Assembly: GCA_043810615.1 (NCBI GenBank)
Contig: JBDROA010000195.1
Location: 1 to 32,742 of the forward strand
From: VGBK01 sp043810615
GTDB lineage: Bacteria; Actinomycetota; Acidimicrobiia; Spongiisociales; UBA11373
Direction: 5' to 3'
DNA length: 32,742 nt
The notes under the pieces are model-generated. The model did not search any database, was not told the origin of the DNA, and saw only the letters and a program-made list of their open reading frames with translations. Positions 22,784 to 28,739 of this stretch are shown one piece after another (the stretch's first letter is position 1; the number at the start of each line of letters is the position of its first letter). A program made the position numbers and the translations under genes.

Positions 22784-23998
22784 TCAGGACTTGGGCGAGG
22801 CCGCCAGCGCCCCCGCCGCCGCCAGCACCGCCACCACCTCGGCGGCGTTGAAAGCGGCGACCACCCGGCCCACCGGCTCCAGGCCCCCGGCAGCAGCCAG
22901 CACCACTCCCCCGGCGGCCGCGGCCGCCAGCCAGGAGACCACCAGGGCCCGGCGCGCGGCGGCGGCGATCAACATCACGGTGAGCGCCAGGCCGCCCAGC
23001 GCCAGCACGCACCCCGCCGCGGCGGCTCCCGCCACCGGCCCCGACGGCGCCGTCCCCGGGCCGAACAGAACCCGGATGAGCGGCGGGCCCAGAGGCATGG
23101 CGGCGGCGAAAGCGGCGGCCGCCAGGGCCACTGTCACGCCGGCTACGGCCAGGGCCGGCCGGCGCAGACAGTCCCGCCCCCCTTCGGAAACACGGCGGGT
23201 GAGCGGGCCGGTGGCCCGCACCGTCAGCCCCAGGGCGACCAGGTAGGGGGCGCGGAACAGAGCCAGGGCGGCGAAGAGAGCAGTGACCTCGGCCTCTTCC
23301 CCTCCCAGGGCGGCGAGCAGTGGCGGGCCCCCATTGAGCACCACCTGGGCCAGAAGGACGCTCAGCCCGGCGGCGCCCACCAGTCCGGTAGAGGGCCGGG
23401 GGGCGGCCCGCGGGTCGAGCCGCAAGGCCCGCGGCCACAGGAGGGCGACGGCCGGGCCGGCCAGCAAGGCGGCGGCGAGCAGGCGCGGGTCACGGTCCAC
23501 CGCCAGCAAGACGGCGCCGGCCGTCAGGCGCAGCACGTTCTCCCCGCCGATGGCCGCCGCCGCCGCCGAGTATCGTCCCGACCCGGCCAGAACCCCCCGC
23601 ACCAGGCCCATGAAGCCCGCCCCTGCGGCCACCCCGGCCACGCAAACCGGCCAGACCCACGACCCGTCGCCGAAGAAGCGGCCGCCCAGGAGAAAGGCCA
23701 CGAGGCCCTCGACCGCCGCCACCGCCCCGGCCAGGAGAACTACCCGGCCCCGGGCCGCCCGCACCCCGCCCGAGTGCCCGTCGAGGGCCATCTGCCGGAT
23801 GACCCAGTGCTGGATGGGAAAGGTGAGGAGGGCGGCTGAGAAGGCCCAGAAGATCCAGACGATGGCCACGGGAGCGAACCGGTCCGCCCCCAGGGATCGA
23901 ATCCCCAGCGCGATGAAGCCGTAGGCGGCCAGGCCGTTGACCACCGACCCGACCAAGAGGGCGCCGGACTCCCCCGCCGCCCGCCGAGAGGAGCGCAT
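22784..23998 (-). CDS. Polysaccharide flippase-like membrane protein (Wzx/MVF type)
   Basis: A 404-residue protein made almost entirely of about 11-12 hydrophobic helices with short loops. It opens GESGALLVGSVVNGLAAYGFIALGIRSLGADRFAPVAIVW, similar to the start of Wzx/oligosaccharide flippases (a first helix followed by a second with a LG...F pattern). It lacks any catalytic motif. It probably moves undecaprenyl-linked sugars across the membrane, which would complete the pathway encoded by the convergent operon. The hydrophobic, low-complexity sequence makes family assignment less firm than for its neighbours. The ATG at 23998 lies 7 nt from a TACCGT -10, so it is probably leaderless; the longer open frame upstream is disregarded. 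Confidence 0.75.
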   Translation of the reverse strand: MRSSRRAAGESGALLVGSVVNGLAAYGFIALGIRSLGADRFAPVAIVWIFWAFSAALLTFPIQHWVIRQMALDGHSGGVRAARGRVVLLAGAVAAVEGLVAFLLGGRFFGDGSWVWPVCVAGVAAGAGFMGLVRGVLAGSGRYSAAAAAIGGENVLRLTAGAVLLAVDRDPRLLAAALLAGPAVALLWPRALRLDPRAAPRPSTGLVGAAGLSVLLAQVVLNGGPPLLAALGGEEAEVTALFAALALFRAPYLVALGLTVRATGPLTRRVSEGGRDCLRRPALAVAGVTVALAAAAFAAAMPLGPPLIRVLFGPGTAPSGPVAGAAAAGCVLALGGLALTVMLIAAAARRALVVSWLAAAAAGGVVLAAAGGLEPVGRVVAAFNAAEVVAVLAAAGALAASPKS

Positions 23999-24005
23999 GG
24001 CCGGG

Positions 24006-24011
24006 ACGGTA
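24006..24011 (-). promoter_or_regulatory. -10 hexamer of a leaderless promoter for the flippase gene
   Basis: On the minus strand this reads TACCGT, 7 nt before the ATG at 23998. Confidence 0.5.
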
Positions 24012-24057
24012 CACACCGTGAGCCCTGCAGTGGCAGCATGAGCGGCGGGCGGCACCC

Positions 24058-24300
24058 GTGCGGAAACGAGCCCTGCCTGCCCTGGCCAACCTGACGCTGC
24101 TGGCCGCCGCCTGCGGAGGGGACGGCGCCGCCCCCAGCACCGGTGCCACGACCGCGCGTCGGCCCCCTTACGACTCGCGGCGCAATACGGGCGTCTGTCC
24201 ACGGCCACCGGACGGCCAGAGAGACCTGATCGCTGGTAGGAGAGGTGCACCGGGAGAATCGCGACGCTTTCGTCGAATCGGCATCGAGCCGGCCTTCTGA
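24058..24300 (+). CDS. Short putative lipoprotein, possibly a truncated remnant
   Basis: An 80-residue frame from GTG. It starts with a basic N-terminus (MRKRALP), a hydrophobic core and a good lipobox, LTLLAAAC followed by GGDG, so export as a lipoprotein is credible. After about residue 40 the sequence becomes Arg-rich and low in hydrophobics, unlike a folded secreted domain. The mature part is very short. It may be the 5' end of a decayed lipoprotein gene fused by chance to downstream sequence. No clear ribosome-binding site was found. Confidence 0.4.
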   Translation: MRKRALPALANLTLLAAACGGDGAAPSTGATTARRPPYDSRRNTGVCPRPPDGQRDLIAGRRGAPGESRRFRRIGIEPAF

Positions 24301-24386
24301 AACCCGCTGAACCCTATTGGGCCGCAGATCCAGAAGGGCGAGAAGCGCCCCACCGGCAACGACTGCGGCGGTGACTGAGGCGTCGC
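24160..24386. other. Stretch without convincing gene
   Basis: Beyond the signal-peptide part of the short lipoprotein frame, this stretch looks less GC-rich than its surroundings by eye and has no frame with a start, ribosome-binding site and protein-like composition. No tRNA-like cloverleaf or TPsiC-arm motif was found on either strand. It may be decayed sequence or an untranslated region. Confidence 0.4.
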
Positions 24387-24392
24387 TAAGGT
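24387..24392 (+). promoter_or_regulatory. Putative -10 element for the small membrane protein gene
   Basis: TAAGGT lies 27 nt before the ATG at 24420. A short leader holds the strong ribosome-binding site AAGGAGG at 24404-24410. Confidence 0.45.
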
Positions 24393-24419
24393 AGCCGCGC
24401 CCCAAGGAGGCACCGGACC

Positions 24420-24629
24420 ATGCCATACAGGATCCCCCGGCAGGTGGCCCGCCCGGCGGCGGTGTTGAGTACGCTGGCCGCCCTGGCCGGGTCGGCCGTC
24501 ATCTTCTGGGCTGCTGCCACCGGGGACTACTGGTGGGCGGTCTGGGGTGGGGCCTTCTTCGCTGCGGCCGCCGTGTTGTGGTACCTGGGCGATGTCGCCG
24601 CCACCACCGGACCCGAAGGCGCCGACTAG
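24420..24629 (+). CDS. Small membrane protein, unknown
   Basis: A 69-residue protein with two predicted membrane helices (AAVLSTLAALAGSAVIFWAAA and WWAVWGGAFFAAAAVLWYLG) joined by a short loop, with polar ends. The start is well supported by AAGGAGG with 9-nt spacing. No family was recognised. It precedes the SGNH hydrolase gene by 39 bp, but that gene has its own leaderless-type promoter. Confidence 0.7.
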   Translation: MPYRIPRQVARPAAVLSTLAALAGSAVIFWAAATGDYWWAVWGGAFFAAAAVLWYLGDVAATTGPEGAD

Positions 24630-24654
24630 AGGCGGGGCCGGGCGTCGGCCGGGC

Positions 24655-24660
24655 TACGAT
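24655..24660 (+). promoter_or_regulatory. -10 hexamer of a leaderless promoter for the SGNH hydrolase gene
   Basis: TACGAT lies 8 nt before the ATG at 24669, which has no Shine-Dalgarno sequence. Confidence 0.5.
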
Positions 24661-24668
24661 CCCGCTCC

Positions 24669-25445
24669 ATGCCCCGGGCCAGGCCCATCTTCGCGGTTTC
24701 GTCCCTGCCCCTCCTGGGAGCGGGCTTCCTGCTGCTCCAGGTGCGCCGCGCCGCCCATCGCGACGACCTCCCCTCTTTCGCCAACCAGGACATCTCGGGC
24801 GCTTTCGGCGACCCCGCCTCGCCGCCGCTGCGCCTGGTGGCGGTCGGCGACTCCTCCCTGACCGCTCCCGGAATCAACGACCTCGACTCCGTCTGGCTGC
24901 GCCGCCTGGCGCGGCGCTACGCCGAGAGCCACCGGGTGGAGCTGATCTCCCTGGGTGTCGGCGGCTCCCGGGCGCGTGACGTCGTCGAGGGCCAGTTGGA
25001 TGCGGCGGTGTCCCTCCGGCCGGACATCGCCGTGGTCACCGTAGGCTCCAACGACGCCATCAGGACGACCTCCGTCCGGCGCTTCACCGCCGACATGGAG
25101 AGGATCGTGAGCTGCCTGGAGGCGGTATCGGGGGCGGTGGTGGTGCTGGGCATGGGCGACCTGGGCTCCATCCCCCGCCTCCCCCCCAGCCTGCGCCCCT
25201 ACCTCAGCCGGCGCTCGCGCGGCTTCGACGGCGCCTGCGTGAAGGTGGCGGTGGCCCACCCACACACCGTCAAGGTGCACACTCGGGGGCGTATGGTCGC
25301 GGCCTTCTGGGAGAACCAGGCGCTCTTCGCCCCCGACCTCTTCCACGCCTCGGAGCGAGGGCACGCCGTGTTCGCCGCCGAGGCGGCTTCCGCTTTCGAG
25401 GCGGCTTACCGCATCGCCCTGCGCCGTCGCGCCGCGCGGAGCTAG
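24669..25445 (+). CDS. SGNH/GDSL-family hydrolase, membrane-anchored or exported
   Basis: A 258-residue protein with an N-terminal hydrophobic segment (PIFAVSSLPLLGAGFLLLQV) that may be a signal anchor. All SGNH blocks are visible: the nucleophile Ser in VAVGDSSLTAPG, the block II Gly in SLGVGGSRARDV, GSNDA for block III (Gly and Asn of the oxyanion hole), and DLFHASERGH with the catalytic Asp and His of block V. The family hydrolyses esters of lipids, glycans or small molecules, and actinobacterial members of this length are often esterases on cell-envelope substrates. The actual substrate is not known. Its stop overlaps the convergent DUF4097 gene by 4 bp. Confidence 0.87.
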   Translation: MPRARPIFAVSSLPLLGAGFLLLQVRRAAHRDDLPSFANQDISGAFGDPASPPLRLVAVGDSSLTAPGINDLDSVWLRRLARRYAESHRVELISLGVGGSRARDVVEGQLDAAVSLRPDIAVVTVGSNDAIRTTSVRRFTADMERIVSCLEAVSGAVVVLGMGDLGSIPRLPPSLRPYLSRRSRGFDGACVKVAVAHPHTVKVHTRGRMVAAFWENQALFAPDLFHASERGHAVFAAEAASAFEAAYRIALRRRAARS

Positions 25446-26215
25446 CCCTCCCCGGCGGCGGCGATGGTGATGTCGCCCGAGACCGAGCCCACCTGCAGCC
25501 GGGCGGGGGCGCCGCCCCCGTCTCCCGACACCGGGAAATCGGTGCGCACGTCGCCCGACAGGCTCTGCAGCGCTATCGAGTAGCGGCGGCCTGCCGGCAC
25601 GCGCACGCGCACGTCGCCGCTCACCGTCTTGACGTCGAGGCGCCTGCCCTCGAACCGGGCGAGGGCAACAGCGCCGCTGGCCGTGCGCACCGTCAGTTCG
25701 CCGGCCACGGTACCGAGCGCCACATCGCCCGAGGCAGTCTTGACCCCGGCGCTTCCGAGGACCTCGGCCACCCGGATATCGCCGGAGGCGCTCACCACAT
25801 CGAGGCTACCCGCCGAGACGGCGACCAGGTCGCCGGAAGCCAGGCGAGCGGTGAACCGGCCCTCGACCACTCCGGCCTCGACCCCGCCGGAGGCGCTGCT
25901 CACGTCCACCTCGCCGGCGGTGGTGCCGAGCACCAGGCCGGCCGAGGCCAGCCGCGCCCGCACCTCCGGAGCGGCGCCCACCGCGATCTCCACATCCACC
26001 GCCGTCCAGCGCCCCCACCCGGCGCGCTCGGGCTCGACAGTGATCGTGTCCCCGCGAGCCTCGATGGACAGCCGGCCCAGGTCGCCCTCCGTGGCGCGGG
26101 CCCGCACCACCACTTCGCCCTCTCGGCCGGCCACCACCCGAACCCACCCGGCGGGCAAGCGCAGCACCAGCCGCGGCGGCCCGATGACCTCGAAACGTTC
26201 CGTGCGCTCGCTCAT
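25442..26215 (-). CDS. DUF4097-family beta-repeat protein
   Basis: A 257-residue protein built of short beta-strand repeats with the recurring SASGDV/SGDI pattern (DVSSASGGVEAGVV, DVVSASGDIRVAEV, VKTASGDVALGTV, DVKTVSGDVRVRVP, VGSVSGDITI), characteristic of DUF4097/adhesin-like beta-solenoid proteins. There is no signal peptide, so it is probably cytoplasmic. In actinobacteria such genes are often paired with a small DNA-binding protein gene, as seen here; their function is unknown. The start at 26215 overlaps the stop of the upstream gene by ATGA, which was preferred to a start 33 nt further upstream inside that gene. Confidence 0.82.
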   Translation of the reverse strand: MSERTERFEVIGPPRLVLRLPAGWVRVVAGREGEVVVRARATEGDLGRLSIEARGDTITVEPERAGWGRWTAVDVEIAVGAAPEVRARLASAGLVLGTTAGEVDVSSASGGVEAGVVEGRFTARLASGDLVAVSAGSLDVVSASGDIRVAEVLGSAGVKTASGDVALGTVAGELTVRTASGAVALARFEGRRLDVKTVSGDVRVRVPAGRRYSIALQSLSGDVRTDFPVSGDGGGAPARLQVGSVSGDITIAAAGEG

Positions 26216-26664
26216 GTCTCGATCGTCCCTTCGACGCGGCGCCCCCACGGGCGGTGACGGCCACCCTGGGCGGAGAGCGTCCTCACCAGCCAGGCATTCA
26301 GCGACTCTCCCCGGTCCGCCGCCGCCTCTTCGATCATCTGCTTCAGCCGGGGCGAGAGGCGCAGGGTGACCCGGGCGTCGGCCGCCTCATCGCCGGGGGC
26401 AGCCGCCGGCCCGGCCTCCTCGAGCCGGACCCGTAGCGCCGGCTCCCCCTCTTCGAGGATCACCTCGACGCGGTGCCCCGGCAGTTGCGCCCGCACCTCG
26501 GCCGCCGCCTGTTCCGCCAGGTCGAGAGCCAGGCCCCGGACCGCCGGCGCGGCGGCGGCGAGCAGGGCCCGCCCCGCCGCCTCGATCGCCGGGTCGCTAC
26601 CGGCGAGGAACATCTGCTGCTCCAGGGTCGCCTGGAGGCGAGTGATGGCCACCGTGGTATCCAT
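26212..26664 (-). CDS. Ribbon-helix-helix (HicB/Arc-like) DNA-binding protein
   Basis: A 150-residue protein. The N-terminal two-thirds is helical and Ala-rich and not recognised. The C-terminal part reads DARVTLRLSPRLKQMIEEAA then ADRGESLNAWLVRTLSAQ, a ribbon-helix-helix unit of the kind found in HicB antitoxins and Arc-type repressors: a beta strand followed by two helices. It may bind the perfect inverted repeat at 26851-26893 upstream of its own operon. The ATG at 26664 follows GAAGGGGTG. A HicA toxin is absent, so a regulator is more likely than an antitoxin. It overlaps the DUF4097 start. Confidence 0.75.
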   Translation of the reverse strand: MDTTVAITRLQATLEQQMFLAGSDPAIEAAGRALLAAAAPAVRGLALDLAEQAAAEVRAQLPGHRVEVILEEGEPALRVRLEEAGPAAAPGDEAADARVTLRLSPRLKQMIEEAAADRGESLNAWLVRTLSAQGGRHRPWGRRVEGTIET

Positions 26665-26674
26665 GGTCACCCCT

Positions 26675-26827
26675 TCAGCGCACCGGGGCCGGCCGCAGCG
26701 TCCCTGCAACCGCCGGGGCGGTCGCGAGACGCCGGGGACGGGAACGGGGACGGGGACGACTACGGGACGCCCCCTCGGCTGCCCGGGCCCGGTGCAGGGC
26801 CAGGGCCAGGTCGCTGTGGTACCACAT
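26675..26827 (-). CDS. 50-residue basic protein, first gene of the DUF4097 operon
   Basis: ATG to TGA encodes a 50-residue peptide beginning MWYHSDLALALHRARAAEG, followed by an Arg/Pro/Ser-rich stretch from a short GGGGAC-like tandem tract at about 26732-26762, and ending RPAPVR. The first 18 residues look like an amphipathic helix. GAAGGGAG lies 6-7 nt before the ATG and the stop is 10 nt before the next gene, so it is positioned as a true first cistron. An overlapping frame that extends the next gene upstream is disfavoured. The function is unknown. Confidence 0.6.
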   Translation of the reverse strand: MWYHSDLALALHRARAAEGASRSRPRPRSRPRRLATAPAVAGTLRPAPVR

Positions 26828-26850
26828 GTTCTGCTCCCTTCGCCGTCGAT

Positions 26851-26893
26851 GTGACTGCGTTGTGACGTCACTATGATGTCACAACGCAGTCAC
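26851..26893. promoter_or_regulatory. Perfect 16-bp inverted repeat, likely operator
   Basis: GTGACTGCGTTGTGAC at 26851-26866 is exactly inverted by GTCACAACGCAGTCAC at 26878-26893 around an 11-nt centre (GTCACTATGAT) that holds a further GTCAC half-site and a TATGAT hexamer at 26872-26877. It lies 24 bp upstream of the DUF4097 operon and upstream of the thiamine operon. The symmetrical repeated TGAC/GTCA elements suit a dimeric or tetrameric repressor such as the adjacent ribbon-helix-helix protein. Confidence 0.7.
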
Positions 26894-26925
26894 GCTGTCA
26901 AGCCCCCTTGCCGAACGACCGGTGT

Positions 26926-26931
26926 TACCCT
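26926..26931 (+). promoter_or_regulatory. Putative -10 element of the thiamine operon
   Basis: TACCCT would start transcription just at the 5' edge of the TPP riboswitch. TATGAT at 26872-26877, inside the inverted repeat, is an alternative upstream promoter. Confidence 0.4.
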
Positions 26932-26937
26932 TCAGGC

Positions 26938-27048
26938 CGCACTCCGGGGAGCTCGGGCGAGCCGAGCTGAGAGGGTGGCTGACCGCTTGCCGCGGCTGCG
27001 CCACCGACCCGTGGAACCTGATCTGGGTAATGCCAGCGGAGGGAACTC
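26938..27048 (+). promoter_or_regulatory. TPP riboswitch (THI element)
   Basis: The conserved core is clear: CTGAGAGGG on the 5' side at about 26967-26975, then ACCTGATCTGGGTAATGCCA at 27016-27035 and GCGGAGGGA at 27036-27044. These bind the pyrimidine and pyrophosphate ends of thiamine pyrophosphate. The GGAGGG that should serve as ribosome-binding site for the TTG start at 27049 is part of the closing P1 strand. TPP binding would therefore hide it, consistent with translational control of thiN and the coupled transport genes. Confidence 0.95.
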
Positions 27049-27702
27049 TTGGAGAGCAACGGCCCTGCAGTGGTCTTCGCCGGGGGCGACCCCGTGCCCG
27101 ACGCGGTGCGCCACCTCCTCCCCCGGGGGGCCCTGGTGGTCGCCGCCGACTCCGGCCTCGACCTGGCCCGGCGCCTCGGCGTGCCCGTGGACCTCGTTGT
27201 GGGCGACTTCGACTCGGCCGACCCGGCCGGGGTGGCCGCGGCGGCGGCCGCCGGCTCCCGCCTGGAGCGCCATCCGGTGGACAAGGACGCCACCGACCTG
27301 GAACTGGCCCTCGACGCCGTGCTTCGCCTGGGACGCTCCCCGGTGCGGATCGTGGGAGGTGCCGGGTGGGACCGTCTCGATCACCTGATGGCCAACTTCC
27401 TCCTGGTTGCCTCGCCCCGCTACGCCTCCCTGCGCCTGCGCTGGCGAGCCAAGAGGGCTGAGGTGGCCCCGGTGCACGGCCGCCTCGCCCTCGCCGGCGC
27501 CCCCGGCGACCTCGTCACCCTGCTGGCAGTGGGGGGCCCGGCCACCGGGGTCACCACCGCCGGGCTGCGTTGGCCCCTGCACGCAGAGACCCTCGCCCCG
27601 GGCTCCACCCGTGGCGTAAGCAACGAGCTCGCCGCCTCCGCCGCCGCCGTATTCGTGGAGACGGGCGTGCTGGTGGCCATCCACACCGGGAGGGAGCCGT
27701 GA
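27049..27702 (+). CDS. thiN: Thiamine pyrophosphokinase
   Basis: A 217-residue enzyme that transfers pyrophosphate from ATP to thiamine to give TPP directly. The family motifs are all visible: VVFAGGDPVPD, VVAADSGLDLA, DLVVGDFDSAD, the acidic KDATDLELAL, GGAGWDRLDHLMAN, and GVSNEL near the C-terminus with the thiamine-contacting Ser-Asn. The TTG start at 27049 is used because the riboswitch GGAGGG lies 5 nt upstream; a GTG at 27070 would shorten the protein by 7 residues and is the alternative. Its stop overlaps the ThiB start (GTGA). Being first behind a TPP riboswitch and ahead of the importer fits thiamine salvage. Confidence 0.93.
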   Translation: MESNGPAVVFAGGDPVPDAVRHLLPRGALVVAADSGLDLARRLGVPVDLVVGDFDSADPAGVAAAAAAGSRLERHPVDKDATDLELALDAVLRLGRSPVRIVGGAGWDRLDHLMANFLLVASPRYASLRLRWRAKRAEVAPVHGRLALAGAPGDLVTLLAVGGPATGVTTAGLRWPLHAETLAPGSTRGVSNELAASAAAVFVETGVLVAIHTGREP

Positions 27703-28739
27703 GACGTCTAGCCGCCTTGATCCTCACCGCCGTGGCCGCCGTCTCCGGGGCCTGTGGCGGCGCGGCCGCCCCAGACACGGTGCGCCTGCTTACCCACGAT
27801 TCGTTCGTGATCTCCGACGCTGCCCGGGCCGCTTTCGCCGCCACAACCGGGCTCAGGCTGGAGGTGCTGCGGGCCGGCGACGCCGGGTCCATGGTGAATC
27901 AGGCGGTCCTGACCGCCGGCAACCCGGTGGCCGACGTGCTGTACGGGGTCGACACCACCTTCCTGTCCCGCGCCCTGGAGGCCGGCTTGTTCCTGCCCTA
28001 CGAGAGCCCGGCCCTGTCCGGGGTGCTCCCCGGCCTGGCGGCCGACCCGGAGCACCGGGTGACCCCCATCGACTACGGAGATGTCTGCCTCAACTACGAC
28101 AAGGCCGCTTTCGGCGCCACCGCGCCGCCGCAAGGCCTGGCCGACCTCACCGCTCCCGCCTACCGGGGCATGCTCGTGGTCGAGGACCCGGCCACCTCTT
28201 CCCCCGGTCTGGCCTTCCTCCTGGCCACCATCGCCACCTTCGGGGAGGACGGCGCCTACACCTGGCAGGACTACTGGGCCGGCCTCAGGGCCAACGACGT
28301 GCAAGTGGCCGCCGGATGGGAGGAGGCCTACTACGGAGCCTTCTCCGGAGGGTCGGGCGAGGGCGACCGTCCCATCGTGGTCTCGTACGCCTCGTCGCCC
28401 CCGGCCGAGGTCATCTACGCCGACCCGGCGGTGAGCGAGGCCCCCACGGCGGTGGTCACCGAAGGCTGCTTCCGCCAGGTCGAGTTCGCCGGCATCCTGC
28501 GGGGCACCCCCCGGGAGGACGCCGCCCGGGCCCTGATCGACTTCCTGCTGAGTGAGGGCTTCCAGGAAGACGTCCCCCTCACCATGTTCGTCTTCCCCGC
28601 CCTGGCGGCCGCCGAGCTGCCCCCCGAGTTCTTGGCCCACACCCGGGTCCCCGAAACGCCCCTGACCATGGACCCGGCCGTCATCGAGGCCAACCGCGAG
28701 CGGTGGGTGGAACAGTGGGCCTCGATAGTGCTGCGGTGA
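27699..28739 (+). CDS. thiB: Thiamine ABC transporter substrate-binding lipoprotein
   Basis: A 346-residue extracytoplasmic binding protein. It starts with a lipoprotein signal (RRLAALILTAVAAVSGAC, lipobox SGAC followed by GG). The mature part matches the ThiB/TbpA pattern: VRLLTHDSFVISDAARAAF, GDAGSMVNQAVLTAGNPVADVLYGVD, PIDYGDVCLNYDKAAF, EDPATSSPGLAFLLATIATFG and VVSYASSPPAEV. It captures thiamine or its phosphates and hands them to ThiP. The GTG start overlaps the thiN stop and its stop overlaps the ThiP start, so expression follows the riboswitch-controlled upstream gene. Confidence 0.93.
   Translation: MRRLAALILTAVAAVSGACGGAAAPDTVRLLTHDSFVISDAARAAFAATTGLRLEVLRAGDAGSMVNQAVLTAGNPVADVLYGVDTTFLSRALEAGLFLPYESPALSGVLPGLAADPEHRVTPIDYGDVCLNYDKAAFGATAPPQGLADLTAPAYRGMLVVEDPATSSPGLAFLLATIATFGEDGAYTWQDYWAGLRANDVQVAAGWEEAYYGAFSGGSGEGDRPIVVSYASSPPAEVIYADPAVSEAPTAVVTEGCFRQVEFAGILRGTPREDAARALIDFLLSEGFQEDVPLTMFVFPALAAAELPPEFLAHTRVPETPLTMDPAVIEANRERWVEQWASIVLR

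Noticed and set aside
24200..24400. Possible tRNA or small structured RNA in the gap before the small membrane protein
   Set aside because: No TPsiC-arm motif, no cloverleaf pairing and no known RNA signature found on either strand.
26665..26871. Upstream extension of the RHH protein with GRPVVVPVPVPVPG
   Set aside because: The extension runs through the GGGGAC-like tract and into the inverted repeat. The ATG at 26664 has a good ribosome-binding site and a separate small ORF in another frame fits the space better.
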